From: Clostridiales bacterium
GTDB lineage: Bacteria > Bacillota > Clostridia > Christensenellales > Aristaeellaceae
Assembly: GCA_004556545.1 (NCBI GenBank)
Contig: SFGO01000064.1
Coordinates: 1 to 21,423 of the forward strand
DNA length: 21,423 bases
Direction of reading: 5' to 3'
Under the pieces are notes generated by a model. It ran no database searches and was not told the origin of the DNA. It saw only the letters and a list, made by a program, of their open reading frames with translations. A program made the translations under genes and the position numbers. Below are positions 8,147 through 14,932 of the stretch, one piece after another (position 1 is the stretch's first letter; every line of letters begins with the position of its first letter).

Positions 8147-8998
8147 ATGTTTCACCGCAAATCCGTGTGGCTGTATCTGCTGCCGGGAATGATCGGCCTG
8201 CTGGCCTTCTACGTGGTGCCTTTCGTATGGGGCATCTGGTTCAGCCTGACCGATGGAACCATCGACAATCGCTTCGTGGGCTTTTCCAATTACCTGCGGG
8301 TGTGGAAAAACCCGGTGTTCCAGCTGGGGCTGAAAAACACGCTGGAACTGTCTCTCCTGTGCGCGCCCGCCATTTTTCTGCTGTCCTTCCTGCTGGCGGG
8401 CATGCTGCGCAAGCACGTGGCGGGGGACGCCTTCTTCCGCAATGCGCTGCTGCTGCCCTATCTGATGCCCTCTTCCGCCATTCTGATTATCTGGCTGCTG
8501 ATCTTCGACTACGGCGGGGTCATCAACCGGCTGCTGGTCGCCGTAGGCGCGGAGCGGGTATTCTGGCTGGAAGGCGAAATGCTGCGCGTGCCGATCGTGC
8601 TATTGTACATCTGGAAAAATCTGGGCTTCAGCGTGGTCATTTTCACGGCCGCTTTGCAGGCCGTGCCGGAGGCCATGTACGAGTATGCCAGTCTGGAGGG
8701 CGCGGGATGGCTCCGCCGGGAGCTGTCCATTACGCTGCCGCAGATTTTGCCCACCGCCTTTCTGGTGCTGGTGCTGGCCATCGTCAACGCCTTCAAAATC
8801 TTCAAGGAAGTGTACTTCATCGGCGGCTCCTATCCCAATGAGAGCATTTACACTCTGCAGCATTACATGAACAACAAGTTCTCCAAGCTGGATTATCAGG
8901 ATGTGACCACCGCCGCCTATTCCTTTGCGCTGATCGTGATGGTCTTTATTTTCCTCCTGTATCGCACCAAATCCGTCCGGGGCGACAGCGCCGCCTGA
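8147..8998 (+). CDS. Sugar-type ABC transporter permease, MalF/UgpA class
   Basis: This 283-residue inner-membrane permease has six predicted helices (about 8-28, 65-88, 99-125, 145-170, 198-218, 255-273). A cytoplasmic EAA-type loop, EYASLEGAGWLRRELSITLPQI (split here as about 179-200), docks the ATPase. The class forms heterodimers with a MalG-type partner, here the next gene. A purine-rich GGAAAGG ribosome site precedes the ATG. No ATPase subunit is encoded nearby; Gram-positive carbohydrate importers of this class often borrow a shared MsmK-type ATPase encoded elsewhere. Confidence 0.93.
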   Translation: MFHRKSVWLYLLPGMIGLLAFYVVPFVWGIWFSLTDGTIDNRFVGFSNYLRVWKNPVFQLGLKNTLELSLLCAPAIFLLSFLLAGMLRKHVAGDAFFRNALLLPYLMPSSAILIIWLLIFDYGGVINRLLVAVGAERVFWLEGEMLRVPIVLLYIWKNLGFSVVIFTAALQAVPEAMYEYASLEGAGWLRRELSITLPQILPTAFLVLVLAIVNAFKIFKEVYFIGGSYPNESIYTLQHYMNNKFSKLDYQDVTTAAYSFALIVMVFIFLLYRTKSVRGDSAA

Positions 8999-9012
8999 AA
9001 GGAGAAGCGTTT

Positions 9013-9933
9013 ATGCAGATTTCCAAAACCGCGAATCAGACGGCGGCGCGCCGGAAAAAGCCGCGCCGGTTCAGTTTCCGCCATTGGTGGAAAAAGAGCC
9101 GCCCGCTGACCTTTGTGCTGCTGTGCGTCATCGCTGCGGTGATGCTTATTCCCATCGTATTCACGTTCCTGTATTCGTTCTTCCCCAAGTCGGAGATCAG
9201 CGATTACCTGAACCAGCGCAGCAGCTACGACGTTTCCAAATGGCTGCCGGTGCTGTTTTCGCCCTCGCAGGTCAGCCTGCGGCAGTATTACAAGATTCTG
9301 ATCGAGCAGCCCCAGTATTTGAAGCTGTTCCTGAACAGCGTCAAGTACAGCGTGGGCATTCTGCTGGGGCAGGCCGTCATCATTCCCATGACCGCCTACG
9401 GCCTGAGCCGGTTCCGCTTCAAGGGCCGGGACGCGCTGTTCTTTCTGGTGCTTGTCCTGATGCTTCTGCCCTTTCAGGTGACGATGGCCCCCAGCGTCAT
9501 GACCCTGCGGGCGCTGGGCATTCTGAACACGCCCTGGGCGGTGATCCTGCCCATGTGGTTTTCTCCGTTTTATCTGTTTCTGGTGCGCCAGTTCATGCTG
9601 GGCCTGCCCAACGAGCTTCTGGAAGCCGGTCAGATGGACGGCGCGGGCACCTTCCGCTGCCTGTGGCAGGTGGTGCTGCCGGTCTGCCGGCCCATCATCG
9701 GCGCGTCGGTGGCGTTGAGCTTTGCCGACTGCTGGAATCTGGTGGAGCAGCCGCTCATCTATCTGACGGATTCCAGCCAGCAGCCATTGAGCGTGATGTT
9801 CAACCAGATCAACACCGACTCCACCGACGTGGCGTTTGCGGGCGCAGCCCTGTACATCCTGCCCATGCTGCTGGTGTATCTGTATTTCCAGGACGACATC
9901 CTGCTGGGCGTGCAGCTTAGCGAACTAAAATAA
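9013..9933 (+). CDS. Sugar-type ABC transporter permease, MalG/UgpE class
   Basis: This 306-residue permease has a basic N-terminal tail (RRKKPRRF), a first helix at about 33-57 and five more helices. The EAA loop (ELLEAGQMDGAGTF, then WQVVLPV) is at about 202-225. A GGAG site lies 8 bases before the ATG and the gap from the upstream permease is 14 bases, so both are translated from one message. It is the expected partner of the MalF-type protein. The 14-base gap to the following adaptor gene ties the importer to the adaptor and MacB-like genes. Confidence 0.93.
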   Translation: MQISKTANQTAARRKKPRRFSFRHWWKKSRPLTFVLLCVIAAVMLIPIVFTFLYSFFPKSEISDYLNQRSSYDVSKWLPVLFSPSQVSLRQYYKILIEQPQYLKLFLNSVKYSVGILLGQAVIIPMTAYGLSRFRFKGRDALFFLVLVLMLLPFQVTMAPSVMTLRALGILNTPWAVILPMWFSPFYLFLVRQFMLGLPNELLEAGQMDGAGTFRCLWQVVLPVCRPIIGASVALSFADCWNLVEQPLIYLTDSSQQPLSVMFNQINTDSTDVAFAGAALYILPMLLVYLYFQDDILLGVQLSELK

Positions 9934-9947
9934 CAGGAGAGACTCCC

Positions 9948-11309
9948 ATGAGCAAGAAAAACAAGGTTCTCAAGGCGTTCCTGATCCTGGCGGCGGCGAT
10001 CGCCATCTGCATGTACTTCTCCCGCACCATCCAGACCATCACCACGCCCAAGGTCAAGCTGGTAACGGCGGATGTGGGGCGCATCGAGCAGAAAATATCG
10101 GTAGCGCTGACGCCGTATTTTCCCGTCAAGACGGAGATTACCCTGACCAAGGCCAAGGATTATCCCATAACGGTGGATAAGGTCTATGTGAAGACCGGCC
10201 TGTATGTGGAAAAGGGCGATACCATCCTGACGGCTGTTATCAACGACTATGACAAAAAGGAACAGGAGCTGACCGACAGCTACGCCAAAAAGGCGCAGGA
10301 GCTGATCGAGCTGGATATCACCAACCGCAAGAACAGCAAGCAGAGCATGCAGAACGACCTGTACGACGATATGATCGCCAAGCAGGACGCGCTGTCCGAT
10401 GCGGAAAGCAAAGCCCGTCTGGCCGCCGCCAAAGAAGGGCTGGAGCTGAGCTACGACCAGAGCACGTGGCTGGCCAAAGCGCAGTCCGCCAAGGCCAGCG
10501 ATGAAGTGACCGCGCTGATTAACGCCGCCGTGACGGCCAAGCAAAACTTCGATCAGGCCCGGCAGGATTTCTTCGACAGCTACGAAAACAAGCAGATCAA
10601 GGTGGCGGACGACGTTTTCAAGTACATCAAAAGCCGCAACGCCCTCGTGAAGGAGCTGCAGCAGCTGTCCGACGACATGGTGGCCCTGCAGGAGGCCCAG
10701 CAGAGCCTGAGCGTGGTGACGGCCTCCAGCGCCGGATACGTGGTGGGGCTGGACCTGAAGAGCGGAGACGTCTATTCGGGCGACAAGGTGCTTTACACCA
10801 TCGCCAAGGAAGAGGATAAGCCCGTGCTTCGGGCCGACGTGACCGACCTGAAGAAGGACGTGAGCGAGGGCGCCAAGGTGGAAGTGCAGGGCGACTACAC
10901 TACCTACCGCACCAAGGTCAGTCAGGTGGTGGACGACGCCGACGGCCGCAAATACGCGGAGATGGAAATGACCGACGATATTCTCTACGCGGCGGGCGGC
11001 ATGAGCAAGCTGATGGAAAACGGCAGCATCGACGCGAAGATCGTCTTCCGCTCCCGGAAGAACGCCACCATTATTCCCGCATCGGCCCTGCGTTCCGAGG
11101 GCGGCACGGAGTACGTCTTTGTGGCTCAGTACAATTACGGCGGCGTGCTTTCCTCCTCCGGCATGACGGCGAAAAAGACCGCCGTGACCGTCATTGACCG
11201 CAGCGACACGGAAGTCAGCGTGGAAGAAGACCTGAACTGGCAGCAGATCATCGACAAGGCCGACCGTACTGTGGAAGACGGCAAGCCCGTGATGGAATAT
11301 ACGGAATGA
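9948..11309 (+). CDS. HlyD/MacA-like membrane fusion adaptor protein
   Basis: The 453-residue protein has one N-terminal membrane helix (about 7-24). A split biotinyl-lipoyl domain follows: first half at about 69-97 (VKTGLYVEKGDTILTAV), second half at about 254-288 (SSAGYVVGLDLKSGDVYSGDKVL). Between them is a long charged coiled coil (about 100-253). A beta-barrel region and a C-terminal extension complete it. This order is that of adaptors in MacAB/YknXYZ-type exporters, which contact a FtsX/MacB-like permease. AGGAG lies 8 bases before the ATG. The stop overlaps the next start as ATGA (11306-11309), linking it tightly to the MacB-like protein. Cargo unknown. Confidence 0.88.
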   Translation: MSKKNKVLKAFLILAAAIAICMYFSRTIQTITTPKVKLVTADVGRIEQKISVALTPYFPVKTEITLTKAKDYPITVDKVYVKTGLYVEKGDTILTAVINDYDKKEQELTDSYAKKAQELIELDITNRKNSKQSMQNDLYDDMIAKQDALSDAESKARLAAAKEGLELSYDQSTWLAKAQSAKASDEVTALINAAVTAKQNFDQARQDFFDSYENKQIKVADDVFKYIKSRNALVKELQQLSDDMVALQEAQQSLSVVTASSAGYVVGLDLKSGDVYSGDKVLYTIAKEEDKPVLRADVTDLKKDVSEGAKVEVQGDYTTYRTKVSQVVDDADGRKYAEMEMTDDILYAAGGMSKLMENGSIDAKIVFRSRKNATIIPASALRSEGGTEYVFVAQYNYGGVLSSSGMTAKKTAVTVIDRSDTEVSVEEDLNWQQIIDKADRTVEDGKPVMEYTE

Positions 11310-12562
11310 CCGGGGAGCGGACAGTGATGGCAATCAAAGCATTTTGGAAAAACCGAAGAAAGCTGCTGTTCCTGCTGGTGCTGGCTGCGGCGGTGATCGT
11401 CTATGCGGCGTTGGAGCTGAACAACCTGCCCGGAACCTATCAGCACGTGTTTCTGCCGGGCGACCAGCTGGCGGAGACCGAAGGCGGCACCCCGGTGAAC
11501 CGCTATCTGCGGGACTGGATGGATCAAAAGGAAGCGGCGGACACGTCGCTGGACGGTTCCTGTACGCCTACCACGCTGTATGCGGTAGCGCAGCCTGCCT
11601 CAGTGCAAACGGCGGACGGAGAAAGCAGTGCGGCCGCCCGGCTTCTGGGCATTGACGCGGACTATGGGTCGGTTGAACCCTTCTCTTTGTATACAGGCCG
11701 GTATTTTTACCCGGACGAATACACCTACGGGGAAAAAGCCGTTCTTCTGGACGAGCAGCTGGCCGTGGCGCTGTTTCAGTATGCCGAGCCGCTGAGCGAG
11801 GAGATCCAGATTGCCGGTGAAAAATACCGGGTCATCGGCATCGTGCGGGATCACAAGCGGGTGGGGGATCAGGAAGAGTACAGCCTGTACGTGCCCTACC
11901 GTTCGCTGGTGTCTTCCACGCAGGTCATGAGCTGCGTGATCTTCGAGGGCAAGCCGGTGAAGGGCGCTGGCGGATGGGCCGCCTTCCAGAGCGCGGCCAA
12001 GCGGTTTTCGGAGAACGGCTCCACCTACAGCCTGCCCAAGGAAAGCATGAACGGCAAAATGCCCCTGCGGATTCTGCTGGTGGCTGCCGGATGGGTACTG
12101 ACGCTGTATCTGATCCGAATCCTGAACCGGCTGTTTTCCCGGGTATGCGCCGCGTATCGGCGGAAGCTCCGGGACGAGTACGCCAATCGGCTGCTGGGCT
12201 GGCTGCTGCTGAGAGCAGTGGGTCTGCTGATCGGCTATGCCGCCTGTGTGGCGGCGCTGGCCGGGCTGTTCGTGGTGCTGATTCAGCCGGTGTTCACCTT
12301 CCCGGAATGGGTGCCTGCCGTGCTGGTGGAGCCGCAGGATATTGCAGCCGCCTTCTGGAATGTCTGGCAGGATACGGCTACGGTGATGGAGCTTCGCACG
12401 CCGGAGGTGCTGCGGTCGCGGTTCTTCAGTCGTTTGATGGGCTGGGCCTGCGGCTTCGGGGCGCTGGCGCTGGGCTGCCTGTGGGGCGGCCTGCGGCAGG
12501 AATTCAACCGTCTGCCGCTGCTTCGGGAAAAGCCGGAGCGGGCGGAGGATAAAGAGGTCTGA
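11306..12562 (+). CDS. MacB-like permease without ATPase domain
   Basis: The 418-residue protein has the MacB/FtsX membrane plan: one N-terminal helix (about 20-33), a large external domain (about 36-245) resembling the MacB periplasmic core, then three C-terminal helices (about 251-271, 295-330, 375-395). No Walker motifs are present. The ATG at 11306 overlaps the adaptor stop; an ATG at 11327 has a better site (GGGAG, 9 bases) and may be the real start, giving 411 residues. In MacAB/YknXYZ systems the permease works with an adaptor and an ATPase; the adaptor is here, the ATPase is not. The external domain is only weakly recognisable, so family placement rests on topology and context. Confidence 0.7.
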   Translation: MTGERTVMAIKAFWKNRRKLLFLLVLAAAVIVYAALELNNLPGTYQHVFLPGDQLAETEGGTPVNRYLRDWMDQKEAADTSLDGSCTPTTLYAVAQPASVQTADGESSAAARLLGIDADYGSVEPFSLYTGRYFYPDEYTYGEKAVLLDEQLAVALFQYAEPLSEEIQIAGEKYRVIGIVRDHKRVGDQEEYSLYVPYRSLVSSTQVMSCVIFEGKPVKGAGGWAAFQSAAKRFSENGSTYSLPKESMNGKMPLRILLVAAGWVLTLYLIRILNRLFSRVCAAYRRKLRDEYANRLLGWLLLRAVGLLIGYAACVAALAGLFVVLIQPVFTFPEWVPAVLVEPQDIAAAFWNVWQDTATVMELRTPEVLRSRFFSRLMGWACGFGALALGCLWGGLRQEFNRLPLLREKPERAEDKEV

Positions 12563-12569
12563 TTCTTTT

Positions 12570-12602
12570 CCCCTTTGGTATAAACACCAAAGGGGATTTT
12601 TT
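12570..12602 (+). terminator. Intrinsic terminator of the transport operon
   Basis: CCCCTTTGGT (12570-12579) pairs perfectly with ACCAAAGGGG (12586-12595) around a six-base loop, followed by A and six T. It begins 8 bases after the last gene. Confidence 0.92.
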
Positions 12603-12654
12603 GGGCATCCAGGGGAAAATGAAAAAAATTTGTGCATTTTTGGGACGAAGCCTA

Positions 12655-12683
12655 TTGATTGACAGCACCCGAATGGGTATGAT
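12655..12683 (+). promoter_or_regulatory. Predicted promoter of the degV-family gene
   Basis: TTGATT (12655-12660) and TATGAT (12678-12683) are 17 bases apart, 38 bases upstream of the start codon. The overlapping TTGACA at 12659 has no -10 at good spacing except GATAAA (12681-12686). Confidence 0.6.
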
Positions 12684-12721
12684 AAACTGCGTAACCGGTA
12701 ATAAACCAGGGAGGGAACCCG

Positions 12722-13567
12722 ATGAACGTTAAAATCATTTCCGACAGCACCTGCGACCTTTCGTCGGAACTGCTCAGCCGCTACGACATTGACATTGTGC
12801 CGCTTTCCGTAACGCTGGGCGATTTTACGGGCCGCGACGGCATGGAAGTGACCCCGGCGAAGATTTATCAGCATGTGGCGGAGTATAAGGAACTGCCCAA
12901 GACCAGCGCCGTCAACACCGAGGAATACGTTCGCGTGTTCCGCGGCTGGCGGGAAAAGGGATACGCGGTCGTTCATTTCTGCATCAGCAGCGAGTTTTCC
13001 AGCTGCTATCAGAACGCCTGCACCGCCGCTCAGGAGATGGACGAGGTCTATGTCGTGGACAGCCGAAATCTTTCCACCGGGCAGGGGCTATTGGTGTTGA
13101 AAGGCGCGGAGATGGCCCGGGCCGGCGTTTCTGCCAAGGAAATTTACGAGGAATGCACCCGGCTGACAAACAAGGTGGAAGCCAGCTTTATTCTGGATCG
13201 GCTGGATTACATGCATAAGGGCGGACGCTGCAGCGCCATCGCCATGATGGGCGCCAACGTGCTTCACCTGAAGCCCTGCATTGAAGTGATGGGCGGCAAA
13301 ATGGCGCCTACGAAGAAATATCGCGGGCGGCTGCGTCAGGTGCTTTTGAATTACGTGGAGGATCGTTTGAACGGCCGGGACGATGTAGACCCGTATCGGA
13401 TCTTTATCACCCACACGGAATGCGATCCTGCGGATGTGCAAGCGGTGAAGGAGCTTCTTTTGCGTCACGAGCCGCCGTTTGCCGAAATTCTGGAGACGGA
13501 CGCGGGCTCGACGATAACGAGCCACTGCGGGCCGAACACGCTGGGCATTCTCTTTATGCGGAAATAA
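12722..13567 (+). CDS. DegV-family fatty acid-binding protein
   Basis: The 281-residue protein is a full-length DegV/FakB-type protein. Family members bind a fatty acid and, as FakB, present it to the kinase FakA for phospholipid synthesis; other members have no assigned role. The hallmark SDSTCDL is at residues 7-13. Also visible are the RDG and PKTSAVN stretches, the SSEFSSCYQNA helix and the DRLDYMHKGGRCS segment before the lid region. GGGAGG lies 6 bases before the ATG. It has its own promoter and terminator and no FakA-type neighbour, so it is a single-gene unit. Confidence 0.93.
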   Translation: MNVKIISDSTCDLSSELLSRYDIDIVPLSVTLGDFTGRDGMEVTPAKIYQHVAEYKELPKTSAVNTEEYVRVFRGWREKGYAVVHFCISSEFSSCYQNACTAAQEMDEVYVVDSRNLSTGQGLLVLKGAEMARAGVSAKEIYEECTRLTNKVEASFILDRLDYMHKGGRCSAIAMMGANVLHLKPCIEVMGGKMAPTKKYRGRLRQVLLNYVEDRLNGRDDVDPYRIFITHTECDPADVQAVKELLLRHEPPFAEILETDAGSTITSHCGPNTLGILFMRK

Positions 13568-13597
13568 AAAAACGAAAAAAGAAACAAAATAGAAAAA

Positions 13598-13637
13598 AGA
13601 AGAAGAGCTGCCTGCTGCAAAGACGGCTCTTCTTTTT
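13598..13637 (+). terminator. Intrinsic terminator after the degV-family gene
   Basis: AAGAAGAGC (13600-13608) pairs with GCTCTTCTT (13626-13634), extended inward by a wobble and a GC pair, and runs into T residues. It lies about 30 A-rich bases after the stop codon. Confidence 0.8.
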
Positions 13638-13642
13638 GGGGA

Positions 13643-13696
13643 AAACGCCGCGGAATGCAGACAGGTGATCCGCTTCACTGTCGGCATACGGCGTTT
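13643..13696. other. Long imperfect hairpin just past the degV terminator
   Basis: AAACGCCG (13643-13650) pairs with CGGCGTTT (13689-13696). Inside it ATGC pairs with GCAT, and GACAG (13660-13664) with CTGTC (13678-13682). There is no T-run, so it is not a simple terminator. Function unknown. Confidence 0.55.
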
Positions 13697-13737
13697 GGAA
13701 AGAAGGGTCGGGAGAAACCGACGAAGAGATGCTTCTC

Positions 13738-13890
13738 ACCCAACTCAGTATGTATTATAAATGAAAAGTATTACAGAAAAATTACAAATGTAAAAAAAAA
13801 AAAAAAACTGGCGTATTACGAAAACATTTCTATTACATTACTGTAAAAAATAAAATAGAAGGAAAAGAGAAAGAAAATTGGAAAGGTGGG
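13738..13890. other. AT-rich island with A16 tract and TATTAC repeats
   Basis: This stretch is strikingly AT-rich in a GC-rich window. It holds a run of 16 A (13792-13807) and TATTAC at 13769, 13814 and 13831, plus TTACA/TGTAA inverted pairs. No start codon with a plausible ribosome site or protein is present. It could be a promoter or operator region for the repeat block that follows, or intrinsically curved DNA. Confidence 0.5.
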
Positions 13891-13978
13891 GGAAGGGGAA
13901 GGGCTTGCAGCCCAATGGGGCGCTCTATTGCTTCAGTTGGCGATCCGAAGGGGTGCAGGGGGGAACGAAGGGAAGCGG

Positions 13979-14059
13979 GTATCCAGTGGATACAACCGCC
14001 GAAGGCGGTTAGCGACCCGGAGTTCAGGCAAACAACAAGCGGAGCGCACGGCAGTGCGC
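13979..14059 (+). repeat. Twin-hairpin module with a third hairpin, copy 2
   Basis: Hairpins GTATCC-AGT-GGATAC (13979-13993) and AACCGCC-GAA-GGCGGTT (13994-14010) are followed by AGCGAC. A third hairpin, GCGCAC-GGCA-GTGCGC, is at 14044-14059. Order and loops match 106-191; the stems carry paired substitutions. Confidence 0.85.
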
Positions 14060-14272
14060 AACTTTGCCGTAAGCAATTCCCCTTGGCGGGGCCTGACGCG
14101 CCGACTCCGGCGCGGATAGGGACTGGCCGTCCCAAGGGGCGCTCTATCGCTTCGGGTGGCGATCCGAAGGGGTGCAGGGGGCGAGCGGAAAGCCCCCTGC
14201 TTGCGTCAACAAGAGATAACTTTGCCGTAAGCAATTCCCCTTGGTGGGGCCTGACGCGCCGACTCCGGCGCG
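14060..14272 (+). repeat. Pair of 55-bp direct repeats (type Z)
   Basis: Copies at 14060-14114 and 14218-14272 differ at one base. Each starts AACTTTGCCGTAAGC and ends in the hairpin CGCGCC-GACTCC-GGCGCG. The two copies flank one X and one Y module, so the whole looks like a duplicated composite unit of 158 bp. Confidence 0.9.
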
Positions 14273-14302
14273 AGAACAGGGCTTGCAGCCCTATGGGGCG
14301 TT

Positions 14303-14387
14303 CACACTTTTCTTTCGGTGGCGAAAGAAAAGTGTGCAAAAGAAAGCCAGCGGCACGGCGACTCCGGGAAAAAGCAGGCTTTTTCCC
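14303..14387. other. Two strong perfect hairpins
   Basis: CACACTTTTCTTTC (14303-14316) pairs perfectly with 14323-14336 around GGTGGC: 14 pairs. GGGAAAAAGC (14366-14375) pairs perfectly with 14378-14387. The second is nested within CAGCGG/CCGCTG. They lie inside the gene-free repeat block; neither has a proper T-run after it on the plus strand. Confidence 0.75.
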
Positions 14388-14416
14388 TCCGCTGCCTATC
14401 GCCGCTCTGCCCCGGC

Positions 14417-14588
14417 GCAGTTGGCTGTGGACAGGCTTACCCCTTGCAGGTTGGGATGCTTCGGTGTGGGTTGGGAGATTTTGCTGCGTGAATGAATGGG
14501 CTGATTCTCTTATCCGCAGTCGGCGGTGGGCAGGCATCCCCCTTGCGGGTTGAGATGCTTCGATGTAGCTTGGCTATTTTTGCAGCGC
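14417..14588 (+). repeat. Degenerate tandem duplication, 99-bp period
   Basis: GCAGTTGGCTGTGGACAGG at 14417 and GCAGTCGGCGGTGGGCAGG at 14516 start two copies of roughly 75 bases. Both share CCCTTGC followed by GTTG, GATGCTTCG and TTTTGC. The copies have diverged but are clearly related. Confidence 0.7.
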
Positions 14589-14589
14589 A

Positions 14590-14627
14590 AAAGGCCAGCG
14601 TGAAGTCTAAATCACGCTGGCCTTTTT
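14590..14627. terminator. Strong bidirectional intrinsic terminator
   Basis: AAAGGCCAGCGTGA (14590-14603) pairs perfectly with 14612-14625 around an eight-base loop. Five T follow on the plus strand and four on the minus strand. On the minus strand it would end purB transcripts about 300 bases past the stop codon. On the plus strand it would end any transcript of the repeat block. Confidence 0.88.
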
Positions 14628-14694
14628 AGCGAGCCATGAGGCCTGTCGCCGAATGGCGGTCTTTACTATACAATCGGCAGGGAGCCGCACCAAG

Positions 14695-14932
14695 CCCGCG
14701 AGCCGCGAGGCCTGTCGCCGAGCGGCGGTAGCTTCACGGCCAACAGGCATGTCCCCCGAGCAGCTCCGCGCCCAACGGGCGCGGTATGGGGTGCAGGGCA
14801 TCGCCCTGCCAGACCCGCGAGCCACGAGGCCTGTCGCCGAGTGGCGGTAGCTTCACGGCCAACGGGCTTTCCCACGAGCAGCCCCGCGCCCTATGGGCGC
14901 GGTGTGGGGTGCAGGGGTACTACCCCTGCTAG
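14695..14932. repeat. Tandem repeat, two 119-bp units plus a fragment
   Basis: Units start at 14695 and 14814 with CCCGCGAGCC; a partial copy lies at 14630-14660. Each unit carries CCGCGCCC paired with GGGCGCGG (loops AAC and TAT) and a second hairpin, GCAGGGC-ATC-GCCCTGC in unit 1 (14793-14809) and GCAGGGG paired with CCCCTGC in unit 2. The last base pair of unit 2 touches the purB stop codon, so the array is purB's 3' untranslated region. Confidence 0.88.

Larger units (their letters stand above)
13901..14291 (+). repeat. Composite array of repeated hairpin modules
   Basis: Three related module types alternate. Type X is a small hairpin before (A/T)(A/T)GGGGCG: GGGCT-TGC-AGCCC (13901-13913), GGGAC-TGGCC-GTCCC (14119-14133), GGGCT-TGC-AGCCC (14279-14291). 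Type Y (13917-13963 and 14136-14181) runs from the GGGGCG into a CGATCCGAAGGGGTGCAGGGGG end and folds through ATYGC with GCGAT. Type Z is listed separately. A nine-pair hairpin, GCAGGGGGC (14174-14182) with GCCCCCTGC (14192-14200), extends the second Y copy. X stems differ by paired changes. Open frames across the block are low-complexity translations of the repeats and are not called as genes. Confidence 0.8.

Noticed and set aside
5790..12562. A hidden ABC ATPase within the transport operon
   Set aside because: None of the five proteins has a Walker A, signature or Walker B motif; only FtsH (221-228) has a P-loop of AAA type.
13655..13846. 63-codon open frame after degV
   Set aside because: It has no ribosome site, runs through the A16 tract giving poly-lysine, and resembles no protein.
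13833..14553. Overlapping open frames of 212 and 234 codons on both strands of the repeat block
   Set aside because: Their translations are rich in Arg/Pro/Gly/Ala and repeat with the DNA modules; no ribosome site or domain is present.
13901..14932. CRISPR array
   Set aside because: Repeats are long, few and diverged, there are no uniform spacers, and no cas gene is present.
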